Translations under genes and position numbers: made by a program
NCBI RefSeq assembly: GCF_921293095.1
Contig: NC_060259.1
Coordinates: 24,311,812 to 24,375,811 of the forward strand
Origin: Ischnura elegans
Taxonomy: Eukaryota; Arthropoda; Insecta; Odonata; Coenagrionidae
Direction of reading: 5' to 3'
Length of the DNA: 64,000 bases
Shown: one piece after another, positions 12,809 to 26,271 of the stretch
Numbering within the stretch: position 1 is the stretch's first letter
Layout of the letters: the number at the start of each line of letters is the position of its first letter
Notes under the pieces: generated by a model
Database searches by the model: none
What the model was told of the DNA's origin: nothing
What the model saw: only the letters and a program-made list of their open reading frames with translations

Positions 12809-12816
12809 TATAAAAA
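12809..12816 (+). promoter_or_regulatory. TATA box of A unit 3
   Basis: TATAAAAA, 59 bases before the ATG at 12868, with the same CCCCT leader as unit 1. Confidence 0.55.
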
Positions 12817-12867
12817 GGCGATTCACGAGCCAGATTTTAATCGCAACTGAACTTTCAAACCAGTGCC

Positions 12868-13163
12868 ATGGAGTTCTGTAAGAGCATATCAGCCTTTAAG
12901 GCCCATATTAAGATGGTGGGCATAGTGCCATTCTAGGTGCTCTGTGGCTTCATTCCGGACACCATTATGTGCGTTTGTGGGAGCTTGAGAACTACCGCCT
13001 TGTAGGGGAAGTGGAGGCTGCCTGTATTCAGATGCCCGTTGACTTCATGCCGGAGATGTTCCTCCATCACGATGGGAACCATTTTTTAATTTACCACTGG
13101 ACCGGAGGACGGACATTCTTATATACTATACCCAAATTCAGCGGAAACTTGAGTCAGTTTTGA
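12868..13163 (+). pseudogene. A-unit mini-gene, copy 3
   Basis: The ATG at 12868 opens MEFCKSISAFKAHIKMVGIVPF and then meets TAG. The second frame is longest here: from 12969 it reads LWELENYRLVGEV, then MPVDFMPEMFLHHDGNHF and YHWTGGRTFLYT, ending in LSQF at 13161. AATAAA follows at 13267. The two parts are not in the same frame in any of the three copies, which argues for an unrecognised intron, a programmed frameshift or simple decay. No homologous family comes to mind. Confidence 0.4.
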
Positions 13164-14396
13164 CGTCTACGTTAAATTCATAAGGCAATGTCTTCCTGCA
13201 ATGTTTTGATCACACACTTCAAGCAGCTACACTACCTTCCGTTGTTCTCCGTACTAAGTTACAAATAATAAACACGGGTGTCAAGGAGGAAATCAGGATA
13301 TTGAGGAAATAACATGGAGGGCACATTGCACTCATTGAAGCATAGAAATTTTTTTACAATAAATTAAAACACGATAGTTCTTTGTGTAACGCGCACTTAG
13401 TATGGAACCACCATAAATGTAGTGAGGAAAAGTAAAATGCTATAAAAATCAATTAGTGCACTTATACATGCCATTATTAATAATAATAAATATAACAATT
13501 ACAGTGAAAAAATAACAATTATACTAAAAACAAAAAAATTATAATAACGACAATACAACAGAAAGGAAATCAATCCCATCAAAAAACTACACACGCTTAA
13601 TTGCTTTTTAGTTCATTACACACTCTTAACTGCAATTAACTACCATTACTCACACACTCACAATCCTTTTTCATTTTTTCCTCTGTGGTTTGGCGTGCCA
13701 GGTTACAAATAATAAACACGGGTGTCTAGGAGGAAATCTGGATATTGAGAAAATAAGACTGAGAGCACATTGAACTCATTGTAATAGAAAAATTTTAATA
13801 TCAAATAAAAACACGACAGTTCTTTGTATTACGCGCACCTAGTACAAAACCACCATGAATGTAGTGAGGAAAAATAAAATGATAACAAAAATTATAAGTA
13901 CCCTTAAACATGCCATTATTAAGCATAATAACTTTAATAATAGCAATGAAAAAATAACAATTATGCTTAAAGCAATAAATGTAATAAAAACAATACAATA
14001 GAAAGGAAACCAATCTAATCACAAATACTACACATACGTAATTTTGTGTCCGTTTTTTAAAACACTCATAACTGCAAAACACTACCATCACTAACACAAT
14101 AACCATCTTATTCCCTTTTTTACACTGATGACATAACTTCAAACATAAAAAGATAAACCAGAAATTTTTCTTCTACTTAAACGACTGCAAAATATTTTTT
14201 ATGTTACACATAATAATTGCACTACACTTACCATAGCATCACTAAAGACATTTGTAGGAACATTAAATGACCGGTTCTCTGGTACTTCAACAGCACATTC
14301 CACCGGTAGTCGTTTCCACAGTCCTTCAAAATGGCTGAAAGAGAACTCAGGGGTAGATAAATGCATTTATATGTCACTGACATCCGGCGAAATTCA

Positions 14397-15425
<1,029 letters not shown>

Positions 15426-16429
15426 GCGCCACTGCTGCATTTATCGCGGCAACATCAAACAACCGATCCAATTTTTCATTCAATTCCATGCCATTCTTTA
15501 GCTGTAGCATAGGTCGCCGTCAAAAATAAATCTTGAATTATCACAGCTCACTGCACAGTGTCTCCATTTTATATATTCCAAGTATTTCTTGAATAATTTG
15601 AATTCTCGACAGAATGGTCCGGTATGGAACCACGAACCACATCGTTAGTCTCGTATTTGCACACACTCCCTGTTTCAGGGTTAAGTGGTGGTGATAGAAC
15701 ACCTGCAGCACTTCACGATTCAACGGCAGCTTATTTTTTGCGAAACAAGCGGCTATAGCTGCTGGGACGCCGATTAGGAATACTTCAATAGACTTCCGCG
15801 CGATAAACGACATTGTTTTTATCAATAGCGTCTCGACTCCGAAAATTTACTCCACGCCATTCAAAATCCAACTGCGATGAGGTTAAAGGGGGTGTGAAAC
15901 ACGCAAACTCGGGTAAGAAAACATACACATAGTTGTCTCTAAATATCATTCTCCATGGTTCCTTGTATTCTGCTTAATCTCAACGAAAGTCTCATTAATT
16001 TATAATAATGTAAAACAATACAGGTAACTCCTCCCTTCTTCCACCGACTCTCGTCAGGGAAGGCGCGACGGGTGCGTATTACGCACTGTGTAAGGCAATG
16101 ACGGTCGCTGACAATGAATGAGGCCTGCGAGCGACCAGCTCGCCTTCAGGGCTGTGACGCGCTGCTGTAGCTCGCGGAAAAGTATTGTATTCCTGGAAAA
16201 CTGTTGAGCGGACGTTAAAATCGTGCGTTACCCCTGAAAATGATGTTACTTCAAAAAATCGGGGAAATTTAATGTTATTGCATTTATGCTCTTTGAGCGA
16301 CCTCTAAATGTTTAACAATTGAGCTGAAATTTTTAGGATATCCATTCTGCACCATTAGGCACCCCATAGCATATTTTAAGAGGTAGAAATCAAAAATCCG
16401 AGAAAAAATAAAAAATAAGCAACACCCTA
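15426..16429. other. Unassigned; one minus-strand open frame at 15541-15825
   Basis: A 94-codon minus frame (15825-15541) includes KNKLPLNREVLQVFYHHHLTLKQ. This has the look of a repeated arthropod mobile-protein segment, but I cannot name it. The rest is AT-rich with a GC-rich patch at 16040-16170 and no other recognisable feature. Confidence 0.3.
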
Positions 16430-16800
16430 GTGGGCAGGTTGCCTTGCCTTGGCATCACGTGGCCATGTGACCGAATTGCTGGCACTGGAGACATCTCAGG
16501 GGTGCCGGTATAAATGGTCGCACTGGAACCGATTTCGTCATGAAACCCTGACTGAAAACCCTGTCAGGGAGTGTGTCTCGCGTGAACGTGAGTACGACAG
16601 ATGTCCTTATATTCTCTCTCCGTTGCGTCTTGTAGGGAGTAGACGAGCGTCTGAGACTCCTTGAGAGGCCATCTCGCGTTTGATCTCGTCGATCTCAACG
16701 CACAGCAGATCGTAATGGCTTACAACTCCCCGACAGGTGTTTAGGGTGGAGTGCACCTCAACCTTGACGGGAATGTCTTGTAGCTTATTCATTTTTAGAA
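16430..16800 (-). mobile_element. I-type LINE ORF1 fragment
   Basis: The minus strand gives LLKMNKLQDIPVKVEVHST, NTCRGVVSHYDLL and MASQGVSDARLL, the middle of the ORF1 protein, continuing toward the first zinc knuckle near 16440 with frameshifts. It ends exactly where the 3' tail of LINE copy B begins, so copy B either inserted into this fragment or was joined to it. The rest of this ORF1 is not found beyond the 5' end of copy B. Confidence 0.8.
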
Positions 16801-16968
16801 GTTAGTAGTAGTAGTATTTGTGTTTAGGGTGCCTCGACAACTAAGGTCATTTGCACCTGAGACAATCTATAAAAACAAAAATTTTAAAAGATGCATTAAA
16901 AAAAGCATTTAAGCATTCATAAAAGTTTTGAAATAAAAGGGGTTGTCAAATTATAAAAAGGTTGGAAT

Positions 16969-19900
16969 TTAAACACTGTTAATTAGCCCGGTCTCTATTA
17001 AAAACTTTATCACTCGGCTGACACTATCAGGGTCGTCTCCTAGGATGTGCCCTAGGTCTCCTCCGATGTTCAGCCGATGGCGCACAGAGCGGTATTTCTC
17101 ACATTCAGTCAGGAGATGTCTCACAGTCATGGGAGAGTCACAAACATCACATAGGGGTGGAATTCTCTCTTCGGTGAAGAGGTACGAGTGGGTCAGAGCG
17201 CAGTGCCCAATTCTCAATCGTGCGATTGCGACCTCCTCCCTGCGGTTTCTCCTGACAGACGTGGGCCACGCTGAAATTACCGGCTTGATTGCGCGCAGTT
17301 TATTTCCGGTAAGAGAGCGCCAAGTCTCTTTCCACTTTTCTTTCCACATCTTTTTTGTGGTCGCCTTCAAATCTTCATATGGTACCAGCACAGAATCAGC
17401 AACGTCGTCCTCGCTGGCTGCCTTCGCGGCCGAGTCGGCCTTCTCATTTCCAGCAATACCCACATGTCCAGGAACCCACAGAAAACGGATTTTTACTTTT
17501 TTCCGAGCAGGGGAAAGTAGTCTATTTTGAATTTCCTGGACGATTGGGTGACTGGGAGAAAAACTGGAAATGGACTGCAGGGCGCTCATGGAGTCGCTGC
17601 AGACCATAAAGGACGCGTTGCTACACTTAATACCATCCAGAGCCATCTTTATGGCGAACAGTTCTGCCGTATAGCCGCTACACAGCGGACTGAGCTTGGC
17701 CTTGAGGGTTCCATGGTGAAACGAGATCACTGCACACCCACACGCAAGCTCCGACTTCGATCCGTCCGTGTAAACAGGAATGAAGTCGGGGTGGCGGTGC
17801 ATTACTTCCTTGAATATATGCTGGTATTCCGCGGCAGTTGTCAAAGATTTTTGATTTTTGTGGAGGACAAAGCTGACTTGTGGAAAAGGTACCTGCCAAG
17901 GTGCATTTTCCGAATTCCCAATGGGGTACACTTCTGGGAGTATGAACTCATTGTCCAGGATAAAATTATTAAAAGTAAAACTTAGGGGTCTAGTTGCCCT
18001 AAGCCGCCTGTTAAAAATATTAATAAAGCGTGGGTTAAAAATAATATTAAAACTAGGGTGCCCTCTCATTGTTAGAATTTTAGCAACATAGTTGCACATT
18101 AGGATGTTTCGGCGTGCAGTCAACGGGGGCTCCCCAGAATCTGAGTAAACACTCAAGACCGGAGAAGTCCTGAAAGCTCCAGTTGCCAATCGAAGCCCCG
18201 CATTGTGAACCGAGTTCAAAGGTCTCAAATAGCTTTCACGGGCAGAGGAGTAGACAAAACATCCATAGTCTAATTTAGAGCGCACCAATGCTCTATACAA
18301 TAAAAGCATCGTGGAGCGATCGGCTACCCACAAGTAATTTCATAGATATCGCAGGATATTTAAAATTTTCAAACATTTGTTTTTTAAAAACTCAATGTGC
18401 TCACGCCAATAAAGGCGGCGGTCAAAAATCAAACCCAGAAAGCGGGCTGAATCCGTATAAGGTAGAATTCGGCCGCTCAGGCGAAGTTCTGGTGGAGGAA
18501 CTTGTGCCCGCTTACGATGGAAGTGGACACATTTCGTTTTTTCAACGGAAAAACGAAATCCACTTCGATTCGACCATTCCCCAAGTCTGTTAAGGGTCAG
18601 CTGGATGACCCGTGCGGCACTGGTAATTGTGGATGATCGACAGAAAATGGCCAAGTCGTCCACGAATAAGGAGCCCATCACTGGTGTTCTGACGCATTCT
18701 GTAACGTCATTTATCGCAATGGCGAAGAGTGTGACGCTAAGTACAGAGCCTTGTGGTACCCCATTATGTTGTGTAAAAGGTCCGGATAAATGATTACCTA
18801 GTCTTACTTTAAAAACACGGTCTGCTAAAATATTTTTGGTAAAAATTGGGAGATTTCCTCTTAGGCCCCACTCGTGTAACGTATTCAGAATCTTCTGGCG
18901 CCAGACTCGGTCATACGCCTTCTCCAGATCGAAGAACACGGCTATGACATGCTGGCTCAGAAGGAAAGCCTCCTGGATAAAATTTTCGGTTCTCACGAGG
19001 TGGTCTGTGGTGGATCTACCTCGCCTGAAACCGCACTGGATATTGGAAAGAAGGTTCCGACGCTCCAACCACCAAACGAGCCGACGGTTCACCATTCTTT
19101 CCATGGTCTTGCATAGACAACTGGTCAAGGATATTGGCCTATAATTATTTGGGTCTGTTTTATCCTTTCCTTGTTTGGAGATAGGGACAACTACGGATTC
19201 CCGCCACGCTGTAGGGAAGCTTCCCTCAACCCAAATTTGATTGAGGGTATGGAGAATATCCATCAACGCGTTCTCCGGTATATTCCGAAGAAATATGTTT
19301 AGGACACCGTCCATTCCTGGCGCGGTGTCTTTGGAATCCGCTATGGCGGACTTCAGTTCCCATAAGAAAAAAAGGTCATTGTATCCGGCTGCTGCGTGCG
19401 ATTCGGTGAAGTTCAAGTGTGGGGAGCGTTCCCTAATAGACAGGAAGGTTGCTGAGTAGTTCTCGTCGCTGCTGGTCTTGGCAAACGCTTCCCCGAGAAC
19501 GTCGCATATCTCCTTCGGTGTGTGAAATGTCACACCTTGAAATACAAGGCACGAAACGCCGTGAACATGCCGTGCTCCCGATATAGCCCTCACCTTGTTC
19601 CAGACCTGAGTTAGTGGAGTCCTGTTGTTGATGGAGGATACATAATTAATCCAGGAGGCCTTCTTTGACTCCTTTATAATTGGTCGAGCCTTTGCTCTGA
19701 GTCGTCGAAATGAGGCAAGATTAGAGGCAGTTGGAAACTTATTAAAAATACGGAGGGCACGTTTCCGTTTCTTAATAGCTTCGGCGCATTCCTCATTCCA
19801 CCATGGTACCGCTGGTCGACGGATTCCGCCCTTAGATAAGGAGACACTACGTTTCGCTGCGTCCACTATGCTAGCGGTTAGCACCTCAACGTTCTTTGTT

Positions 19901-20655
19901 CCGCCCCGAAGAGCATCGTACGTGAAATTAAAATAATTTTTAAAAACAGACCAGTCGGCTTTGTGGACAATCCAGTTGCCCTCGTGGATAAAATTCGTAT
20001 TGTTGATCTCGTCAGATTTGATTAAAATCGGGAAGTGGTCACTACCACAGAGATCCGTGTGGACAGACAGTTTCAGTCTTGTAAAAATACTGCTCGTGCA
20101 TAAGCACAAATCAATGGAGGAATATTCTCCGTTAAAGCGTGTGCTCTCGCCATTGTTCAATAAAAAGAGGTTAAAATCTCGGAAAAAGCTGCTTAAAATC
20201 CGTCCCCTTCTGTTGCGTTGGGCAGAAGGGCCGCCCCACAGAGGATCATGAGCGTTAAAGTCACCCAATAAAATATAGGGTCGCGGCAATTGACGTATGA
20301 GGGCTTGAAGGTTATTGTCATTTACCGGAGCATCTTCCGGGAGGTACACGTTGCACAGCGTTACCTCCATGGGTGCATGGACGGTGACGGCAACAGCCTG
20401 GAATGGGGTGGTTAGCCGCACACGGGAGGTGTGTAGGGTATCCCGGACCGCTATTGCTAAACCACCTTGGGCTCTTCGCCCACTCAAGTCATCCAACCTA
20501 GTCACACTATATCCCTTTAAAATTCCCTTGTCTGTCGATTTAAAATGCGTTTCTTGTAGACATATACATAAAGGGTTAAAATCATTTATTAAAACAGCCA
20601 GCTCCTCCTTATGCCGATAAAATCCATTACAACTCCATTGTAATATAAAAATCAT
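16969..20655 (-). pseudogene. LINE copy B ORF2: endonuclease, RT, RNase H; one nonsense codon
   Basis: A 1,228-codon frame interrupted only by a TGA at 18342-18340, where copy D has a sense codon in the NILKLITHSSWG context. Residues 1-230 are the AP endonuclease (QWSCNGFYRH, QETHF, LLGDFNAHD, GSDHFPIL). The RT follows at about 440-720 (NYRPISLTSCLCK, QCGFRRGRSTTDH, FFDLEKAYDRVW, NGVPQGSVLS, catalytic FVDDL). RNase H is at about 950-1090 (VYTDGSKSE, CSDSMSALQ, VPGHVGIAGNEKAD). A C-terminal LRIGHCALTHSYLFTEE plus CDVC/HLLTEC motif closes it. ORF2 nicks target DNA and primes cDNA synthesis. All catalytic motifs are intact; without the TGA it would look active. Confidence 0.95.
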
Positions 20656-20825
20656 AAAAAGGTTTAAAAAGGGTGAAAGATAAAAACAGAAAAAAAATTG
20701 ATGTAAACATTGAAACTTGGAGCAGCATTAGCCCGGAAATCTGTGGAATCATCGCTTCAAGCGACTTTTCCTTCCCTTATTCCTGACTTTTTCGATCTCT
20801 GTGTCCGAAATACAGAGATCTTCGT

Positions 20826-21902
20826 CTATGTCCTCCTGCATCGGTTCCATACCTTTGCCGGAGGGACCAGGAGAGGGAGTTTTCTCTCGCTGGTCAGGTT
20901 TTTGGTGGTTTTCTTTGCTGTATTTTTGGGAGACACTACGGAGGTGTTAGGGTTTTTTTTATTGCTGCTACTATTACTCGCATTTGTTTTTTTTAATACA
21001 TCTATCTGCTTTTCAGGTTCCGTCTGTGTAGAAATGGTGCACTTCTTAACTGGAGCGGAGGCGATTGCGGCAAAGGAACGCGAGAAAGAGGGGGCACTAA
21101 GGGCTTTGAACTTTTTCCTTGCCTCTAGGTAAGATATTTTATCCACAGTTTTAATTTCCATAATCTTCCATTCCTCTTTCATTTTCGGGCAATCGCGAGA
21201 ATAAGCCGCGTGCGTACCCTCGCAATTCACGCAGCAGGCCGCTTCAGCACATTTGTCCCCATCGTGCTTGTCCTTGCCGCAGCGCGGGCAGGTGGCCTTG
21301 CCCTCACATCGCGGTGCGATGTGGCCGAATTTTTGGCACTGGAAACAGCGCATCGGGGCTGGTATGAATGGTCGCACGGGCACTGATTCATACCCTATGA
21401 ACACTTTGTCAGGGAGCCGGTCACACGTAAATGTAAGCACTACAGAGGTGGTGTTTACTATTTCTCCATTCCGTTTCGTTTTCAGCCGATGAGCGTCGCA
21501 CACTCCCTGGGATGCCATCTCTTGTTTGATTTCGTCATCGTCCACATATAGTAGGTCGAAATGGCTTATAACTCCCCGACAAGTGTTCAGGGTTCGGTGA
21601 ACCTCCACTGTCACTGGGATGTCGTGCATCAGTTTCATGTTGAGAATCTTCTCACTTTGCGCCTGGTTTGCCGTTTCGATCAAATGGGATCCATCCCGTA
21701 ACTTTTTGGCCGATTTTATATCACCTGGGACCGTAGCAGAGAGGACTTTACGAATTAAGAAAGGGGACACTTTTTTTAGTGTTTCCCCTTCCTTCAGACA
21801 TTTCATTATAAGAAATTTATTGTTTCTCATTTCTCCCCCATTCGTTTCCGGACGGGATATTTTTGTTGGAGGTAAGAAGTTATTATCCCTATGCACGTAC
21901 AA
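20826..21902 (-). CDS. LINE copy B ORF1, gag-like nucleic-acid-binding protein
   Basis: An open 358-codon frame with no internal stop. The ATG at 21902 lies at the end of the GC-rich leader; the conserved part starts about 25 codons in (NNKFLIMKCLKEGETLKKVS). It has an N-terminal globular region with NTCRGVISHFDLLYVDDDE, then knuckles CFQCQKFGHIAPRC, CPRCGKDKHDGDKC and CVNCEGTHAAYSRDC, then a lysine/serine-rich tail. This layout is usual for ORF1 of I/Jockey-type LINEs, where the protein packages element RNA. It is the only intact ORF1 of this family in the window. Confidence 0.93.
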   Translation of the reverse strand: MYVHRDNNFLPPTKISRPETNGGEMRNNKFLIMKCLKEGETLKKVSPFLIRKVLSATVPGDIKSAKKLRDGSHLIETANQAQSEKILNMKLMHDIPVTVEVHRTLNTCRGVISHFDLLYVDDDEIKQEMASQGVCDAHRLKTKRNGEIVNTTSVVLTFTCDRLPDKVFIGYESVPVRPFIPAPMRCFQCQKFGHIAPRCEGKATCPRCGKDKHDGDKCAEAACCVNCEGTHAAYSRDCPKMKEEWKIMEIKTVDKISYLEARKKFKALSAPSFSRSFAAIASAPVKKCTISTQTEPEKQIDVLKKTNASNSSSNKKNPNTSVVSPKNTAKKTTKNLTSERKLPLLVPPAKVWNRCRRT

Positions 21903-22477
21903 AATTCATCCCCTGGGCTCCCCACCCACCACGGAGCCACACATTCGGGACGCCACACCGAGATCCGGTGTGGTCGCCAGGGCTACCCAAGGGATATAGG
22001 AACCTTCGATAGGGGGTCTCTTTTGGGTTAGAACCTCCAGCGCGGGGGCCCTCCGAACCCACACGCCTTCGGCCGCCCTACGGAGACCCCCATATCTCCA
22101 GCACTAACCCGTCCTGGCATGCGCAAGAAAGGAGCCGCCAACCTCCCCAGCTGCCAGGAGACGATTGACCGGGACTGGGCTACTTCCGGGCCACCCATCT
22201 AGGAGAGTCAGGGGCCAAAGAGGAGTGTTGGGGATTTTCCCCTCCCACAGAGGAGGTCCCCTCAGCCCACAGGATCCCCGTTCCCTGGTCGCCATGCAAG
22301 GCAAACACGCGGGTGGGCTAAGGCAAGATGGTATCGCCTCTCGCGGACATTTAAGCCCTGTCCGGACGCTACCCCAGTCGTATCAGGGGTTTTTTACAAG
22401 GTTGTCTCCTCGGTGTGCTCGGGTCGTGGGGGCGCGCCTCCCCAAAGGAAGAGATCACCCTCTTCCCCCGTGTGGGG
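21903..22477 (-). promoter_or_regulatory. LINE copy B 5' leader/internal promoter region
   Basis: A GC-rich leader shared almost word for word with copies A (10267-10932) and C (33600-34237). It includes CACGGAGCCACACATTCGGGAC, GCGCGGGGGCCCTCCGAACCC and, near its 5' tip, GGTTGTCTCCTCGGTG. LINEs of this class carry an internal promoter here, but I see no TATA box. The shared outer end, near the CCCCGTGNGGGG sequence, marks the true 5' terminus. Confidence 0.6.
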
Positions 22478-24394
22478 CGCTGTCATCTATCGGGAAATTA
22501 TGGACCTCTCTGACTAAAAAATTCTATCATCGGAGTTAAACAACGTTCATTTGTGGATCCACGAGTGGGGTCTCGATCTTATCTGAGCAAATACATGTCG
22601 GTACATTTCTTGCGGAATTCGTCCAACTAAAACCATATATAATATTTGGATGGTATTAACATAAAGGCAACATACGTAGTGAATTACCTGGGAGTAACGA
22701 TAACCTCGAACCTCTAGATCGATAGCCAAAATCTCTCAGTAAATGAACAGCACGGATTTAGAAAAGGGATAGGAAAATTAGATATTTTCTCCGACGACGA
22801 GAATCTTATCCTTTGTTTACCATCGTACTACAGTAGACGTGATCATGAGAATAAAATAAAAGATATAAACTGCAGAACAGAGAGATTTAAAATGTCATTC
22901 TTCCTCGTTCTATTAAGGATAGCAACGTTGTCTCAATTGATAGGTTTAATGGCGTCGCTCGCTAAGATCACTCATTGCATATTGTTTTTCATAGTTTTAA
23001 CCTTGCATGTATTTGCTCTCGGAATAACTAACCATTACCAAGTTTTTTTATGAATAAGCATGTATATTTTACTAGTAAGCGTAATATTTATATGACCGCG
23101 CGGTGTGCATGTGGTGGTCCTCTTGCATGCTGCATGTTGGTGATTTGTCACCCCCTGCCAAACACCCTAAAGGTGGCTTGCGGGGTATTGTTAAGAAGTA
23201 TATGTGGAACACCTACACGCGCAAAACTTGTTAATGAGAGCTCAACATGTATTCAGGAGAAGTAAACCATGCGAAACCTCAATAATGATCTATCGTGGAA
23301 ATGCTGTCTGCACAGTCTCATAAAATTAGTGGGAAAAATACATAATGAATCTGTCTGTTCTACAGTCTATCTCTCTGATATAATTAATATGATGATCTAC
23401 CGTGGTATGCTGGCGTTGGTTGGTAACATATGCCTACCTTCGTCTGAAAATACACTCCTCTTGAATTTATCTAATAGGTTCAGTTTGTTTTTCAGTCTGC
23501 AGTCTGATAGAGAGTTCCATTCGAGTCCATCGATGAGGTATTAACACTAACAACACTAACGTAAAGAATGTAGAATGGATATCTTTAAGGGGGTGTCCTA
23601 ACACCCCCTGCCACACGCCTTTTAGGCGGCTTGCGGGATTTTATGTAGACGTAGATGAACCATGAGGTATGATATATTTGCCTTGTGGTCATTAATTACA
23701 GCCTCAGTTCTGATTACGCACTCTGAAATATTCGCTGCCAAGAGGTCAAGGTTGTTGTTACCCCTGGTAGGTGTATAGAACGTAGTAATATAATACGTAA
23801 GGAGACTCGCAGTCACCGTCTAAAACTCACACAGCTTAGGCACTTCTAGGGTAGTCATTATAGCGAGTAACGCAATGATCTACTTGTTGAGACACCGCTG
23901 CAATCCTTTGCAGTACGATGGAAGATTGACATTTTGAGGGCCTGCGAACTTAGTATCAGTAGCTGGTGACAAAGAAAATACTCTGGTAAATTAACTGAAG
24001 CCTTGGCGTGTAAATGAACGGTACCACATGGCCAATTCTTGCTCGTAACTCATTCAAACAGCCCGCTACCTTGCCCATTCAAAGCGCTGTTGCCATTTTC
24101 CGGTGGTCCGAAACCACGTTTTCAGCCAAGTTAACAAAATTGTTATTTTTCATCGCAGAAAACGGTTCAAAGACGTACTTGATCGCACGCTTGACAGGAG
24201 TACGATGCAAACAATTATATTTTTATTATTGGATCGATTGATTGATTTTCAAATTGCAGTCGGAGCGGTCATTTCTAGGGAGAAAGGCGACGGTCGAAGA
24301 CACGGGCCAGCGAAGATGAGCTCGTCGAGGAAAAGGTCGAGGATTAGAAAGGGTTGGGCCACGCTCAACCTGGGGCTACCTGCTCCATGGTCCC
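22478..24394. other. Unassigned sequence with two short repeats
   Basis: No gene or transposon protein is recognisable. Small open frames (for example plus 23050-23265, plus 24103-24471) lack motifs and consistent composition. Two related short repeats are listed separately. The stretch ends at a LINE 3' fragment. Confidence 0.4.
23149..23640. repeat. Pair of short CCCCCTGCC...GGCTTGCGGG repeats
   Basis: Two copies of a roughly 40-bp motif: 23149-23190 (CACCCCCTGCCAAACACC, then AAGGTGGCTTGCGGGG) and about 23600-23640 (ACACCCCCTGCCACACGCC, then TTAGGCGGCTTGCGGGA). The central part can fold on itself (GCC...GGC). It resembles the end of a short interspersed repeat, but no RNA polymerase III boxes are seen. 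Function unknown. Confidence 0.5.
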
Positions 24395-25065
24395 ACCAAA
24401 CGCACCTTAACCAAAAAATTAAACATAATAATTGGAGATCATGGGAGTCTACATATTATTGGAAACGATAGTACCAGCTGGGAAATCTTCGGGGACGTTG
24501 AATGGACATTCGTCTAAAACACTTTTTAAAGGAACGCCTAGCGATTTACTAGCTTTCTGGCGTCCATTATACAATTCAAAGAATTGTAGTTTGAAAATAA
24601 CGTAATATGCTTGTTTTTTGTGATTGATGAAATTCTTGCAGCGTAGTTACACAATAAAAACTTGCGTCTAGTAGCAAGTAGCTCTCCAGCCTCCGCCCAT
24701 ATACTTAGGACGGGGGATGTCGTGAAACGTGTCGTGTCGTGAAAATGGGGGTTGCAAGGTACAGCCCAACATGATGAACAGTTGATAGCGACTTCAGTTA
24801 TGAGTCGCGTCCCATCGAATTGACGACGGACCCGTAATCTAACCGTGACATTAAAAGACCACGCACGGTACTGTAAAATCATGGAGCAGCGATCTGCTCC
24901 CCAATTCGTTCTCATTTAAAACCGTAAAATATTACAAATCTTGAGGCATCTAGCCCGTAGGTCGCTCATGTGATCACGCCACGTAGTCGTTGGTCGAATG
25001 TCAGTCATCCCTAAGAATTGGAGTTATTCTACGAAAGGGAGTTCAATATAAGTTCGCCGGCAGCG
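24395..25065 (-). mobile_element. I-type LINE fragments (RT connection and 3' end)
   Basis: The stretch 24425-24505 is nearly identical to 35020-35095 (CATATTATTGGAAACGATAG, then CAGCTGGGAAATCTTCGGGG), the 3' end of copy D. Then 24538-24915 minus reads NWGADRCSMILQYRA, TSPVLSIWAEAGE and KFLLCNYAARISS, the RT connection region. A scrap at about 25050-25080 (CGTGAGTGCCGCCTTTGCAG) also matches copy D near 35450. The pieces are collinear but heavily deleted, so the fragment is dead. Confidence 0.8.
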
Positions 25066-26271
25066 TGAGTGCCGCCTTTGCAGCTGCTGGTTTAATAATA
25101 ATATATATTTTTAATAAGCGTTGTTAAATAAATATTTTAATAATTGATGCACCAATGTGTGAATGCATTACGATCAAGAACGACACTGACATACCTACGA
25201 TCCATAATCAATACAATAATAATACTAATTTAAATAACATTATTACAAGTCAAACATATACTATTTAATAATTAATTGCCACTTGGCTTAATATTCAGTC
25301 TATTTTACCCATACTATATTCATTTAGGGAGTACCGGTTTCATGTATCTTCCTCCGCATGTACCCGGCGCATTATCTGGTATATTTTCTATACCCGGTGA
25401 TTATACCCCAAGCGATGATTATTCTATCAATAAGTTGACAAACAGTGATCTTATCATGCTAATTCACTTCTGGTGATAAATTATGTTTCTTTCAATGATG
25501 CAGTATTTCCTGCGCTATTTTCCTATGGCATTCCTTCCAATTTTAGTGACCACTTAACCTATTTGATCGCTGAACATAAGTTGTGCCACATCTGACAAGG
25601 AGCGTTAGTCTTACATTTCCTTATGTGTAATGTCTATTCTATGGTCCCTTCACTGGAAGGAGAGAGACGGAAGACAGTTAAGGACTGTTCTCCCTTTATC
25701 ATCTCTATTCCTTTGGTAATCTCGATTCTTTTTTGCCTGGACTCCTTCCATACTATAATGCATGTCGATAAAGATGCATTGCAGGCATGTCTCAAGCGTA
25801 AGCAATTCTTCCATGAAAAAAAGTATTCATTGAGGCAATACAAGACCAGACGATTCAAAAAAATTATAAAAAAATACATAATCAAAAATCCACAAGTATC
25901 GGATGACAAAAGAAGAAAATTTCAGTGCTTCTTTAAAGGATACAGCAATTCACAAGTGGACGCAAAAACTTATCGCGAAAAGCCTATCCGCACTGATACA
26001 ATCAAATCTGTTCCATCATCCGCCAGATATTATCATAAGATATAAAATCGTAGAAAATACAGCCCCTACTAAAAATGTGCACCAAAAACCATCTTCGAAA
26101 ATGATTACTCCACCATTAATTACGACCATTCAATTGTCACGGGTAAAACAATCCATAACAACAGACTTGACCTGATCCTGTGCGGTGAAAACCACAATAC
26201 AACATGCTTCATAGATTTTGTTGCACCTAATACGCAAAAAACATTATAACTTATATCACCAAGGTTGAAAA
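25066..26271. other. Unassigned; one basic open frame at 25623-26045
   Basis: A 140-codon plus frame (25623-26045) reads KRKQFFHEKKYSLRQYKTRR and KKIIKKYIIKNPQVSDDKRR. It is lysine-rich and preceded by a hydrophobic segment, with no family recognised. A second frame (25903-26175) overlaps it. AT-rich composition alone could give such frames. I see nothing else. Confidence 0.3.

Larger units (their letters stand above)
16802..22477 (-). mobile_element. I-type non-LTR retrotransposon, copy B (best preserved)
   Basis: A nearly full-length, 5.68-kb LINE. In minus orientation it has a GC-rich leader (22477-21903), ORF1 (21902-20826), a 170-base spacer, ORF2 (20655-16969), and a short 3' UTR ending CACCCTAAACACAAATAC followed by TACTACTACTAAC, a trinucleotide tail like that of I elements rather than poly(A). 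No convincing target duplication was found around it. This copy defines the family and is the reference for copies A, C and D. Confidence 0.93.

Noticed and set aside
20710-21132. Plus-strand open frames opposite LINE ORF1 and ORF2
   Set aside because: They are antisense shadows of well-supported LINE proteins; the same holds for plus frames across 6.4-10.5 and 16.9-22 kb.
16802-22477. Target duplication for LINE copy B
   Set aside because: Flanks at 16790-16801 and 22478-22490 share no convincing repeat.
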